A DNA stretch of 64,000 nucleotides from Isosphaeraceae bacterium (GCA_026004735.1 BPJS01000001.1:1054001-1118000); one strand, 5' to 3'; positions 47,995 through 57,666 are shown, numbered from the stretch's first letter. The notes: generated by a model from the letters alone, not told the origin. A program made the numbers and translations.

Positions 47995-50022
47995 TCACAA
48001 CTTGTCCGTAAAATCCACCCGGATCGTCACCGCCTTGGCGCGCCGACCATCCGGACTGGTCATCCGAACCTGAACCTGAATCCCCCGCAACGGCGCCGGA
48101 TACGGCGGCGGATACGACGGCATCACCGGCGCCAACCCGCTCTGCGGACCATTCAATGGATTAAGCGGCAGCGCCGGGGCCTCAGTGTAGGTCGTCGACC
48201 AGCTATCCCAGACCCGCCGCAGCCGCACAACCTCCGGTGAATCATCTCCCCGCAAATATTGCGGAAACTGCGGATCCACCCGAAAATCGGTTGTCAGCGG
48301 CGGCATCCGCCCCTCATGCGCAAACGTTCCCAGCCACGCCGGCGGCGTCCCTGTCAGCAAATTCCCATAACCCAGGTCGTAATAGCCCGCCGGCGGCGCA
48401 TCCGGCAGATTGTCCGGGTCCGGTCCATCAGGCAAAATCGGCGGCGGATTCGGCTCATACGCCTTAACGTCAAAACTCCGCACGTTCGTCGCCACCAGAT
48501 CCGCCTCCCACACCGCCTCCGGCGGCATCCAGAACGTCGGCTCCCCCGCGCCATCAGTGTACGGCTGCAACCGGTTGAACGGCGGCGCCAGCGGCGGCAG
48601 CAGAAACCTCCTCCCACCCTGAACAAACCGCCACGACAACCCAGCGGCCTGCGCATACGGCAGCTCATTCCCCGTATTCCCCGGCCGCACCTGGAAGAAC
48701 CCTGCCCCCGGCGGGTCGTTCAGCCGCTTGATCGGATCCAGCCAGAACGGCGAGGCCGTCTCCCGGTAAGTCGGAAATCCCCACCAGGTCTGAAACACAT
48801 TCCCCAGATTCAAGTCCGGCACCGGCAGGCTGTCCCCTACATCAATCGGATTATGATTATATGAGCTTCCCGAGGGATCCAGGGAGTGGATCGCGTTCCA
48901 TGGAGTGGCCGGCTGCGAATACGCATTCGGAAAGACAAACGGAAAGGCGAACACGTCGTACGGCGTCCCGGTTGCGAATGCGTGCCGATACGGCGGTGGA
49001 GTCTCGTTGGTCATCACCCCCGGGTTGGCGATCAGGTTCGGGTACAGCGTCGGGTAATAGTCGGGCACCCCGTCCGCGTTCAGGTCGTCGGGTATCCCAT
49101 CCGGTGGCCCAATCACGCCGTTGCTGATCCACGCCAGGTCGTTGACGTAGTCGTTGGCAAACCGGGGGTTGAACGCCCGGTTCTCCCGAGAGGTCAAATC
49201 CCCCAGCGTGTTGGGGATCGGCGCATATGAGGCCGGGTTCAGCGCCCCCGGCGGCACGTTGGGCGGGTAGGCCGACGGCCGCGCCGAGATGTCGTTGAAC
49301 GCATACCACCCCACGAACGGTTCCGTGCCCAACTGAAGCCCAGGATTGCCCAACGGCGGCGTCCAGAACGCCTCACGCGGCCGGAAAATCGCCGCCCGGA
49401 AGCCGACCGCTTCCAGGTTGGCAAACGGCGGCGGCGTCCGACCGTTCACATCCGTCGGCGTGTTCCCGACTCCCAGCAACCCGCTCAGTTCCCGCGGCTT
49501 GATCAGAAAGACCCGCCGATACAGATTCCCGTTCCGCAGGAAATAGATAATCTCGGCGTAATCGCTCGTCGTCGTCACCGGCACCAGGGTGAACGACGTC
49601 CCCGGAGGCCGCGAAACCGGCACCCACACCTTGCCCGTAAACGGCCGGCCCGGCGGCGCCTTCGCCGTAAACCGCAGCGTGTCGTCCGAATCCTCGCCCT
49701 GGGCGTCCGCCAGCGCATTCTCCGCATACTCAAAGTACCCGCGGTTTTGCCGTGGGTCGTTCGGCGGCGTCATCTTCGCCGTCACTCCGGCCAGATCCTG
49801 CCGGATCAGCGTCTCCAGCCGCCTCAACTCCTGATCGAGCGCCGCGTACTGCCGCTGCTCGGTGATCGAACCGGTCGCGCTGGCAAACACGGTCACCAGG
49901 ATCGTCATCATCAACAACAACAACGCCACCGCCACCAGCATCTCGACCAGCGTGACGCCTCGGCGACTCAACCGACCACCTGGCTGGATCTGATGACGCT
50001 TCACGGCTCCCGATCTCCCCAT
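47995..50022 (-). CDS. GspJ/PulJ-like minor pseudopilin, enlarged
   Basis: A 675-residue protein with a prepilin site (SRRG|VTLVEMLVAVALLLLMMTILVTVFASA, Glu5 present) and the PulJ-type helix continuation GSITEQRQYAALDQELRRLETLIRQDLAGVT. The C-terminal part is a Pro-, Asn- and Tyr-rich extracellular domain, plus a late strand region VQVRMTSPDGRRAKAVTIRVDFTDKL that looks like the typical GspJ end. Typical GspJ has about 200-240 residues. It is 86 bases upstream of the GspK-like gene and 25 bases after the GspI-like one. GspJ is part of the I-J-K pseudopilus tip. Confidence 0.82.
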   Translation of the reverse strand: MGRSGAVKRHQIQPGGRLSRRGVTLVEMLVAVALLLLMMTILVTVFASATGSITEQRQYAALDQELRRLETLIRQDLAGVTAKMTPPNDPRQNRGYFEYAENALADAQGEDSDDTLRFTAKAPPGRPFTGKVWVPVSRPPGTSFTLVPVTTTSDYAEIIYFLRNGNLYRRVFLIKPRELSGLLGVGNTPTDVNGRTPPPFANLEAVGFRAAIFRPREAFWTPPLGNPGLQLGTEPFVGWYAFNDISARPSAYPPNVPPGALNPASYAPIPNTLGDLTSRENRAFNPRFANDYVNDLAWISNGVIGPPDGIPDDLNADGVPDYYPTLYPNLIANPGVMTNETPPPYRHAFATGTPYDVFAFPFVFPNAYSQPATPWNAIHSLDPSGSSYNHNPIDVGDSLPVPDLNLGNVFQTWWGFPTYRETASPFWLDPIKRLNDPPGAGFFQVRPGNTGNELPYAQAAGLSWRFVQGGRRFLLPPLAPPFNRLQPYTDGAGEPTFWMPPEAVWEADLVATNVRSFDVKAYEPNPPPILPDGPDPDNLPDAPPAGYYDLGYGNLLTGTPPAWLGTFAHEGRMPPLTTDFRVDPQFPQYLRGDDSPEVVRLRRVWDSWSTTYTEAPALPLNPLNGPQSGLAPVMPSYPPPYPAPLRGIQVQVRMTSPDGRRAKAVTIRVDFTDKL

Positions 50023-50047
50023 CTCCCGGCCGCCAGCTCCACCCCGC

Positions 50048-51358
50048 TCACTTCACCACCAGCACCTTCGGGTACACCATCACCACGTTCGGATGCACCA
50101 GCGCCGTCTCGACGATCACCGGCTCGATCTGCCCGTTGTTGAGCACCACCGGCGTCTTGGCCCGCAGTGGTCGGTCCACCGTCACCACCATCCGCTTGAA
50201 TTGCCCGTTCCCCTCCAAGACCGGCTCGCTCCGTCGCGCCACCCGATACCAGTAGCACCGATCCGCCGGATAGCTGTTCCAGAAGTCATACAGCCCATCC
50301 GCCTCCACTGCGGGATTTCCAAACGCCACGGCCCCGCTCAGCGGATACGCCACGTCCGCGATCCACGACCCGACCCGCACCTCCGGGTCCGGCAACGCCA
50401 CCGGCCACCTCAGCAAGACCGTCGTGTCGTTGGTCCCATAGCCCCGCGTCGGCCGCTGCGGATTGGTCGGCGGCACCAGTGGCGGCCCATAGCCCCAGAC
50501 CGCCTGCACCACCACCTCGTTGGCCGCCCGCTGCAAACCGCCCGCCACCGGATCAATCGAAAACGGCCGGTTATGCAGAATCACAATGTCTCCATCAAAG
50601 ACCTGCCCATTGCCCGAATCGGTCTGCCGGCCCGTAAACAGCCAAGTGAACGACAAATCCACCAGCGGACCGTCCGGCACCGTGCCCGTATACGTCACCT
50701 GCGGAACCACCGTGCTCCCCACTCCGTCGGCCAGGTCCGCAACCCCGCCCGACGGATTCGTATTCCCCTCCGACTGATAAACCAAATCGTCCGGCGACCC
50801 AAACAACTGGCTCAGCACCACCGCCTGCCGGTTCGCCGTCACCGGGTCGGCGGGACTGACCACCGCGTACGGCGACAGCCGCGGCAACCCAAACGCACTC
50901 GGCGGCTGACCGCCGCTCGGCACAAATCCTGCCCCCGGACTGTTCATCCCACTGGCGAATCGTGTCACCTGACCGATCGCCGGATCGTTCAACGCGGCCA
51001 CCCGATTCGTGATCCCCCGCCGCTCAATCTGGTTCCACCACAGCGGATCAATGCAGACGGTCAACCCGCGCCCATACCCCGCCACCAGCCGCCCAGGATC
51101 GACCGTAAACGGATCATATCCATACAGCGACAAGTAAAACGGCTTGTACAGAATCCCCGCCGCCGTCAGATCGCTGCCCGCCGACGCCCCCAACAGCGCC
51201 GACCGGCTCGCACGATTCGCGTCTCGCAGCCGCAGCAGCCCCAGCGGAAACAGCGTCGCCAGCGACAGCAGCCCGATCCCCATGATCAGGATCGAGATCA
51301 AAATCTCGGTCAGCGTCAGCCCGCGCCGCTCGCGCCGGCTTCGACCCGCCCCAATCAT
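50048..51358 (-). CDS. GspI/PilV-like minor pseudopilin, enlarged
   Basis: A 436-residue protein with prepilin site RRG|LTLTEILISILIMGIGLLSLATLFPLGLLRLRDANR. Glu5 is present and the 'ILIMGIG' helix resembles PilV/GspI. The following secreted domain carries no known motif. Usual GspI length is about 120-130 residues. Its ATG overlaps the stop of the GspH-like gene as ATGA. It would be the first tip subunit that recruits J and K. Confidence 0.78.
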   Translation of the reverse strand: MIGAGRSRRERRGLTLTEILISILIMGIGLLSLATLFPLGLLRLRDANRASRSALLGASAGSDLTAAGILYKPFYLSLYGYDPFTVDPGRLVAGYGRGLTVCIDPLWWNQIERRGITNRVAALNDPAIGQVTRFASGMNSPGAGFVPSGGQPPSAFGLPRLSPYAVVSPADPVTANRQAVVLSQLFGSPDDLVYQSEGNTNPSGGVADLADGVGSTVVPQVTYTGTVPDGPLVDLSFTWLFTGRQTDSGNGQVFDGDIVILHNRPFSIDPVAGGLQRAANEVVVQAVWGYGPPLVPPTNPQRPTRGYGTNDTTVLLRWPVALPDPEVRVGSWIADVAYPLSGAVAFGNPAVEADGLYDFWNSYPADRCYWYRVARRSEPVLEGNGQFKRMVVTVDRPLRAKTPVVLNNGQIEPVIVETALVHPNVVMVYPKVLVVK

Positions 51359-53088
51359 GGCTCCTCCTGCTGGCCGGACTCGGCCGCTGCATACGGCAGG
51401 GACGGATTGTCTACCGCAAACCGCTCCGCCGAGGTCGTCACAATCTGGCCCGTCCGCGTATTGAGCGACACCAACCGCCGGTTCCCTCGCAACACCGGCA
51501 ACCGCAACGGTCCCGGATACGTCGTCAGCCCGATCGACGTCACCCCCTGATACGCACTGCCCGATCCCTCCGGAATCGGCAGCCGGAACGGCAGGTCGCC
51601 AGGCGACAGCCCGTTGGCCGCCAACTGCGGGATCGAAAACGGCTCGTTCAACCCATCCGAGTCCGTCAGCCAGAAATGATAAAACGGATAATTATACGAG
51701 GGCGCTCGATTCGCATTCGCCGACCACTCCAGCACACTCCCATTCGGCGCCATCAAGACGTCCACCGTCAGCGTGTACGGGTCCACCGGCAACCGCGACC
51801 GCTCCGGCACGTAAAACGGGCTGAACCGCACCGACCGGTATTGATCCACCGAATCCCAGGTCGTCAGGTCAATGAACACTCCCGCCGGCAGCGCCTGTTC
51901 CCGTGCGCCGGCGACCGGAACCGGCCGCCGCTGGATCGAGTAACTCCGCGTCTCGATCTCATCGACGCCAATCAACCGCTCATACTCAAATTCATTGACC
52001 CCGGGCGGAAGCCCTCCCGTCGGCGCCCCAAACGGGTTGCCCGGATAGACAAAGCCCAAAGCCGGGTCGCAATGCAGGAACAACTCCAACGGTTCGTCGA
52101 TGAATCCGTTCGCGTTGTCGTCGATCCCATTGAACCCCGGGTCGATGATCGGCCGCCCGACAAGCTGGTCGTTTGGAAACCCCGCCGGGTAAAAGTCCCC
52201 GTCGTTGTTGATCCCGTCAAACCCCTCGTCGATAAACCCGTCGCCGTCGTCATCCTCCCCGTTGGTCAAGAACAGAAACTCGTAGTACACCACTTCCGAT
52301 CCCGGCGCCAGGCTTCCCGGAATGCTCATATAATTCGGCCCGTACGTGATCAGCCGCTGCGGATTCTTGACCGCTGGCGGTGCCTGATCCGAGGCAATCG
52401 TCATTCCCGCCGCGACCCCGACCATCGGATTCGCCACCGGACCAGCAATCGTGTACTGCCGTCCGCCCGCATTCAGCCGGATCCGCTCGCCCTGGCGGAT
52501 GTTGTTGAACCACGACGTCGGTGGATTCGGAACCACCGCTCGGGCCACCCCCGCCCCATCCCGTACCGGCTCCCCCTTGTCCTCGTGCACCAGCAGGTAG
52601 GGGTACGGCTCCGGGTCGACGCCCGGGGGCGGGGGCGGCGGCGGCGGCGGCAGCCCCGGCGGCGCTATGTAGGTCAGCACATTCCCCAGCCCCGGATTCG
52701 CCGGATCAATCGGCTCCGGCTCATGAAAAAACGAGTGCACCACTCCTTCGGCATAATCCGGACCCTGCTCGATGGCGATCATCCGGCTGGCCGTAATCAC
52801 CCGCAGATCCTCGACGATCCCGTTGCCCGCCGGCACAAATCCGCCACGCGTCACCGGGTCCGGCAACAGCCGGATCCCCGCCGGCCGGTTGGTCCGAACC
52901 GCCAGGTCCCGCTGCCGCGACAGCTCCGCATGAAGCTGCCGCGCTGCCAGATTGATCGAGCTCTGCTGCAGACTCGGCAAGACCACCGGCAACGTCGAAA
53001 TCGCCAGCAGCCCGATGATGAAAATCACGACCAGCAGCTCGACCAGCGTAAAGCCCGCCCGCGCCGCGTGGGGTCCGCTCGTTCGCAT
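51355..53088 (-). CDS. GspH/FimT-like pseudopilin with Ca-loop-like region
   Basis: A 577-residue protein from the ATG at 53088, whose A is also the last base of the upstream stop (TGATG). The prepilin site is RAG|FTLVELLVVIFIIGLLAISTLPVVLPSLQQ, followed by AARQLHAELSRQRDLAVRTNRPAGIRL, the FimT/GspH signature. A nine-residue polyproline run (52624-52650) lies in the middle. Near residues 275-330 come Asp-rich loops NGEDDDGDGFIDEGFDG and NGIDDNANGFIDEP, which resemble calcium-binding thrombospondin-type turns. Usual GspH length is about 170-190 residues. An upstream in-frame extension to 53199 lies inside the neighbouring gene and is rejected. Confidence 0.78.
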   Translation of the reverse strand: MRTSGPHAARAGFTLVELLVVIFIIGLLAISTLPVVLPSLQQSSINLAARQLHAELSRQRDLAVRTNRPAGIRLLPDPVTRGGFVPAGNGIVEDLRVITASRMIAIEQGPDYAEGVVHSFFHEPEPIDPANPGLGNVLTYIAPPGLPPPPPPPPPGVDPEPYPYLLVHEDKGEPVRDGAGVARAVVPNPPTSWFNNIRQGERIRLNAGGRQYTIAGPVANPMVGVAAGMTIASDQAPPAVKNPQRLITYGPNYMSIPGSLAPGSEVVYYEFLFLTNGEDDDGDGFIDEGFDGINNDGDFYPAGFPNDQLVGRPIIDPGFNGIDDNANGFIDEPLELFLHCDPALGFVYPGNPFGAPTGGLPPGVNEFEYERLIGVDEIETRSYSIQRRPVPVAGAREQALPAGVFIDLTTWDSVDQYRSVRFSPFYVPERSRLPVDPYTLTVDVLMAPNGSVLEWSANANRAPSYNYPFYHFWLTDSDGLNEPFSIPQLAANGLSPGDLPFRLPIPEGSGSAYQGVTSIGLTTYPGPLRLPVLRGNRRLVSLNTRTGQIVTTSAERFAVDNPSLPYAAAESGQQEEP

Positions 53089-54815
53089 CACCGCAACCCT
53101 CCACCCACGCTCATCACCTGGTGATTGTCCAGATTGTCCCGCGCCTCCTCCGGCGGACCCGTCACCAGCCCCGTCGCCCGCGCCGCCGCCAGTGGCCACC
53201 CATTGGCATACGACGCCCAGCCCTCGCCTATCTGCACCGGCACGTAATTCCCGCTGCCTGCGTCGGTCGGCAGCGGGTTGCCCACCATCAGCACGCTATT
53301 GGCGTCCGGATTCCCCGCCGCCAGATTGGCCCGAATCGTCGCATCGGCCACCTGGAACAGCCCCGTCTGCTGGTCCGGACCCCCCGAGACGATCAAAAAC
53401 TTGCACGCAAACGACCGCCGCGCATAGTACCCCGACCGATCCCAACACGCCGAATTGGCCGCCAGGCTCGGTCCGCCCCCGGGGTACGATTGCCCGAAGT
53501 TCGGGTCAATCGTGCTCACAAAATACCGGTTGAACAGCGCCGCTTTGATGCTGATCGGAACCGGCAACGTCGCCGCCGTCAGATCCCCCCACCACCCTGG
53601 CGCGACAAGCTGCCCCGTCGTATCCAGCGCAAACCGAGGCCGCGTCGCCAGCCCCGCCCGAGGGTCCGGCACAATCACCGGCTCCAAATCCCCAAACCAC
53701 GCCGAACCCTCCTGCACTCCTGGGCTGGGGTAGTAAATCGGCCAGCGGTAAAACTGGAGCGGCTTGCCCCACCCATCCACAAACTCGGGCAACCCATCTC
53801 CATCCGTATCCCGCACCTCGTCACCCGTGAAATCCTCGGGATTGAACGCGTTGCCGAGCGGCCCAACCCCCTCGACCAGCAACGCATACAGCATCTCCGA
53901 ACGCGCCGTCGCATGATCATGATTGCGCAAGAAAACCGAAATCCCATGCTCGGCCCGATCGTCGATCAACCCGTTTCCGTCGTTATCGACTCCGTCCCGC
54001 CCAGCCGGCGGCACACCCTCGTCCAGCTCGTCGATCAGCCCGTCCCCATCGTCGTCCGCGCCGTTGCAGCCAGCCGGCAGCAGGTTGAGCAGCCTGCCAA
54101 CCGCCGCCCGCGCATCGTAGCTCGCCCCATAAATGCCCAGCCCCGGCGTCACAAACCCGGCCTGGCTCGAGCCAGGCCCCAGATTGGGCACGCCATCGCC
54201 GTCCGGGTCGAAGTCCGACACCGAATAGAACGGCGGTCCGGTCGGCACCGGCTCCGCCGACGACGGCGTAAAACCCGGACCCACCGCATGCCCCAGCGGG
54301 AGTACGTAGGTCACGATCGGTTGCGGCGGCCCGACCACATTGGGCAGCGGGAACGGCAGCCCCCCAAAATCCAGCGGATAACTGTTCGGACTCAGGGTCG
54401 CGTCCCGAATCGTAAACACATCCGGCATCTCCATCCGTACCAGGTCGATCCGCGCAATGACCTCGGCCCGCGGGCTTGAGACCAGCCCCCACGGCATCAA
54501 ATCATTCACACTCCCGACCGCCCCGCTGGTCGCCCCCGGCACCGGCGCAATCGCCGCCAGCCACTGATGCGTTCCATTCGGCGCGATCGACCGCGACAGC
54601 AACGCATCCAACCGCTCCGTCACCGCCACGTCCAACTTCATGATCAGCGCCTGGGTCGCCCGCTCCCGCGCTCGCTCCACACTTCCAAACGCCGCCGCCA
54701 GGATAAACGCCAGCAAAATCCCAATAATCAAGACCACCACCGCCAGCTCGACCAGGGTAAACCCCCGCCGCCGCCTTCCCCCGGTCGCGCTGGCTCGACG
54801 CCCTTCAGCACGCAT
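53088..54815 (-). CDS. additional large prepilin-like protein with Asp-rich loops
   Basis: A 575-residue protein with a clear prepilin site (RRRRG|FTLVELAVVVLIIGILLAFILAAAFGSVERARERATQALI, Glu5 present). It does not match a specific T2SS pseudopilin and sits between the G-like and H-like genes, where canonical loci have nothing. Four Asp-rich loops are seen at about residues 201-212 (DFDPDGDGVPNL), 252-264 (GADDDGDGLIDEL), 274-287 (DGVDNDGNGLIDD) and near 335 (DTDGDGLPEF). They resemble calcium-binding dockerin or thrombospondin-3 loops. The stop overlaps the next start by one base. Either an extra minor pilin or a substrate-binding tip is possible. Confidence 0.75.
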   Translation of the reverse strand: MRAEGRRASATGGRRRRGFTLVELAVVVLIIGILLAFILAAAFGSVERARERATQALIMKLDVAVTERLDALLSRSIAPNGTHQWLAAIAPVPGATSGAVGSVNDLMPWGLVSSPRAEVIARIDLVRMEMPDVFTIRDATLSPNSYPLDFGGLPFPLPNVVGPPQPIVTYVLPLGHAVGPGFTPSSAEPVPTGPPFYSVSDFDPDGDGVPNLGPGSSQAGFVTPGLGIYGASYDARAAVGRLLNLLPAGCNGADDDGDGLIDELDEGVPPAGRDGVDNDGNGLIDDRAEHGISVFLRNHDHATARSEMLYALLVEGVGPLGNAFNPEDFTGDEVRDTDGDGLPEFVDGWGKPLQFYRWPIYYPSPGVQEGSAWFGDLEPVIVPDPRAGLATRPRFALDTTGQLVAPGWWGDLTAATLPVPISIKAALFNRYFVSTIDPNFGQSYPGGGPSLAANSACWDRSGYYARRSFACKFLIVSGGPDQQTGLFQVADATIRANLAAGNPDANSVLMVGNPLPTDAGSGNYVPVQIGEGWASYANGWPLAAARATGLVTGPPEEARDNLDNHQVMSVGGGLR

Positions 54816-54886
54816 CAGACCACCTCAATCACGCCCAACCAAACGCCCCAACGCTCCACCACGCCCCAGCCTGACGCTCCCCACCC

Positions 54887-56086
54887 TCAATCAATCCGAC
54901 CCCGCGTGAAATTCGTCAGATTGTCACGCTCCCGCGCCCTCAAATCCGCCGGCGACTCCGCCCCCATCGACATCGGCGGATACTGCGCATGGAGCGGCAG
55001 CTTGTCCCCACTGCCCGACTCCCCTCCGTACTGCCCCCCCGGCCCGTAATACCCATCCCCGCCCGCCGACACGATCTGAAACCCATTCGGATTCATGTAG
55101 CTGACCATCCCCACCCCCGGCACCACCGGCAGCGAACTGGTGTACGGGTTGGGTGCCGGCGACCCGGCCATCGCCGGAGCTCCCGACCACATCGCCTCAT
55201 TGCCAAACTTCTGCAGCGTTCGCTCTTCCAAAAAGTTGACATCGTTCGGGTCATACTGATTCTGCCCATATCCAGAAAAGTACGCATAAAAATGCAAGTT
55301 CCCTTCCCCCGGCGTCCCGCCCGAGCTGAGCGGATCCAGATACCCCGGCATCCCATCCCCGTCATCGAGGTCGTTGAGCCGGTCGGATCGGAACTCAAAA
55401 CTCGACGCCTGCATCCGATTCGGCTGCGCCGCATCGCCGACGAACGGGTTATTTGGCAGCTTCGAAAACCCCGCAACCCCCACCCCGCTGCTGCTCGGAA
55501 TCCCGCCCAGGAAAAACACCAGGCATTCATGCCCCTCCAGATAGATCAAGCCCGGCTCCGGCGTCGTGCTGCCGTTGAAGTCGTGCCAGGCCGGCGGGTT
55601 GCCCGACGGGTAAATCGCCCCGGTCGTGCTGAACGTCGCATTCGGAAAAAACTTCCTCAGATACCGAACCGATCGCTCCGCCAACTGCCCCACCGTCATC
55701 TCGGGAATCCCCGCCTTGCCCGGTGGCAGCGGGCCGTTCACCCACGCGCCCGACCCCGGGTTGCGGAACACAAAGCCCGAATATTGCGACAGCGGGGTCT
55801 GGTCCGACACCGGATAAAACCCGGTCTCGCTGAGCACAATCCGGCTCGGCGGATACTCGCCAAACTTGTTCTTGAATTCAGCCAACGCTTGCGCCAAAAG
55901 CTGAATCTCGGCCGAAACCCGACCCTCGTTGGCCGTCCGCACCGCCCCGGCAATCACCGGCAACAACAGCGCCACCAACAGCCCGACAATGGCAATCACG
56001 ACCAGCAGCTCCACCAGCGTGAAACCACGTCGGTTCGCCCCAGCGGCCACCTCGGCCGGTCCCTGATCTGCTCGGGTGCGGTTCAT
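54887..56086 (-). CDS. GspG-like major pseudopilin, enlarged
   Basis: A 399-residue protein from the ATG at 56086, after GAGG. The prepilin site is [63 protein letters not shown], the GspG pattern with Glu5 and the EFK-x-K-x-G-x-YP block. Usual GspG has about 145 residues, so the extra length is in the C-terminal domain, rich in Asn, Gly and Pro, with DLDDGDGMPGYLDPLSSGGTP as a further Asp-rich loop. It follows the PilC/GspF gene. As the G homologue it should form the pseudopilus shaft, although shafts with such large heads are unusual, so a minor role is possible. Confidence 0.78.
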   Translation of the reverse strand: MNRTRADQGPAEVAAGANRRGFTLVELLVVIAIVGLLVALLLPVIAGAVRTANEGRVSAEIQLLAQALAEFKNKFGEYPPSRIVLSETGFYPVSDQTPLSQYSGFVFRNPGSGAWVNGPLPPGKAGIPEMTVGQLAERSVRYLRKFFPNATFSTTGAIYPSGNPPAWHDFNGSTTPEPGLIYLEGHECLVFFLGGIPSSSGVGVAGFSKLPNNPFVGDAAQPNRMQASSFEFRSDRLNDLDDGDGMPGYLDPLSSGGTPGEGNLHFYAYFSGYGQNQYDPNDVNFLEERTLQKFGNEAMWSGAPAMAGSPAPNPYTSSLPVVPGVGMVSYMNPNGFQIVSAGGDGYYGPGGQYGGESGSGDKLPLHAQYPPMSMGAESPADLRARERDNLTNFTRGRID

Positions 56087-56278
56087 GGCTGCCTCAACCC
56101 CCCTGGACTCGCCCCCTCGGGCACTTGCTGCGGACGGTCGACGCCACCCCGGCTCAGGGCGCAGCGCCTCCCTCCTCACTCCGATACGGACTCCGGTCTA
56201 CTCTCGTGACGACCCCTGACCTTCGGTTTCTTCCGGGCCGACGCACCCGCGCCCAACCCGGCCACGAACCCGCCTTGC

Positions 56279-57541
56279 TCAGCCCGAAAGCTTGCTGATC
56301 AACTGAATCAACGGCATGAACAACGCAATCACAATAAACCCAATGATCCCACCCAAGACCACGATCATGATCGGTTCCAACAGACTCACCAGACTCTCCA
56401 CCAGAACCTCCACCTCCTCGTCATAATTGTCCGCAATCTTGTTGAGCATCGTGTCCAGGTCGCCCGTCTCCTCGCCCACGTCAATCATGTTGACCACAAT
56501 GTCATCCACAATCCGCGACTCCTTGAGCGGCTGCGCAATCGTCTCACCCTCCCGGATCGACTCATAGATCCGCGTAAATGCCCGCTCAAACACCGCGTTC
56601 TCCGCCGTGTCCCGCACAATCGACAACGCGTCCAGAATCGGCACGCCCGACTGCACCAGCGTCCCCAACGTGCGCATCGTCCGCGCCACCACCGACTTCT
56701 CCACAATCTGACCCATCACCGGAATCTTGAGCTTGATCCGGTCCAGGATGTAGGCCCCCGTCCGATTCCGGTACAACAGCTTCAAGAAGATCCAGATCGC
56801 AATCGGCGTCAGCAACATCACCCAGAACTTCTGAATAATGAAGTCCGAGGCCTGAATCAGAAACTCCGTCATCGGCGGCAGATCCACCCCGAAATCCTGG
56901 AAGATCGCCTTAAACTTGGGAATGATGAAATACAGAATGAAACCCACAATCGCCGTGGCGACCAGAATCACCACGATCGGGTAAACCATCGCCCCCTTGA
57001 CACGCCGCTTCAGCGTCTGGCTCTTCTCCTTGAAGTCCGCCAACCGCTGCAGGATCGCCTCCAGCGCACCGCCCGCCTCGCCGGCCTTCACCATGTTGCA
57101 ATACAGCCGGTCAAACGCCTTGGGATGCTTGGCCATCGCCTCCGAAAGCGTCGAGCCGCTCTCAATATCCTCGATCACATCCATCAACGCATTCTTCAAC
57201 ACCCCCGGCTTCTGCTGCCCTTCGAGAATCTTCAAACTCCGCAGCAGCGGCAGACCCGCATCCTGAAGCGTCGAGAGCTGCCGAGTAAACAGCGTCAACT
57301 GCTTGGCCGACACCTTGCCGATCGCAAACGACTTCTTCCGCTTCCCCTTGACCGCCCCCTTCTTCTGACCCGGCCGCGCCCCCTTCTTGGCCCCCGCCTT
57401 CGCCGACCGCTCGCTGATCTTCGTCACGAAGAAACCCTTCTGACGAATCAGCAGCTGCGCCTCCTCCTGGGTCGAGGCTTCGATCGTGTCCTTGACCTCC
57501 TTGCCCGTGTGGTCCATCGCCTCGTAGGTGAACGTCGGCAT
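56279..57541 (-). CDS. pilC: type IV pilus / T2SS inner-membrane platform protein PilC/GspF
   Basis: A 420-residue polytopic protein of the GspF/PilC family. The T2SSF domain occurs twice: LFTRQLSTLQDAGLPLLRSLKILEGQ opens the first copy (about residues 83-206), and VARTMRTLGTLVQSGVPILDALSIVRD the second (about 285-410). Three transmembrane helices (YPIVVILVATAIVGFILYFIIP, FWVMLLTPIAIWIFLKLLY and the C-terminal PIMIVVLGGIIGFIVIALFMPLI) are in the expected positions. A Lys-rich N-terminal cytoplasmic part (KAGAKKGARPGQKKG) precedes them. It forms the platform that the assembly ATPase drives. It lies 125 bases after the PilB/GspE gene. Confidence 0.94.
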   Translation of the reverse strand: MPTFTYEAMDHTGKEVKDTIEASTQEEAQLLIRQKGFFVTKISERSAKAGAKKGARPGQKKGAVKGKRKKSFAIGKVSAKQLTLFTRQLSTLQDAGLPLLRSLKILEGQQKPGVLKNALMDVIEDIESGSTLSEAMAKHPKAFDRLYCNMVKAGEAGGALEAILQRLADFKEKSQTLKRRVKGAMVYPIVVILVATAIVGFILYFIIPKFKAIFQDFGVDLPPMTEFLIQASDFIIQKFWVMLLTPIAIWIFLKLLYRNRTGAYILDRIKLKIPVMGQIVEKSVVARTMRTLGTLVQSGVPILDALSIVRDTAENAVFERAFTRIYESIREGETIAQPLKESRIVDDIVVNMIDVGEETGDLDTMLNKIADNYDEEVEVLVESLVSLLEPIMIVVLGGIIGFIVIALFMPLIQLISKLSG

Positions 57542-57666
57542 CGCAGCGTCACTCCCGGTTCAGGGCGGCCCCGGCAGGGGGATCTCCCCGCCCGCCAGAC
57601 CACACTCTCTCATTTCGACACGTGTTCTCGCCTCGAAGTTCCCGAATTCCCTCGTCCAGACCCGGC

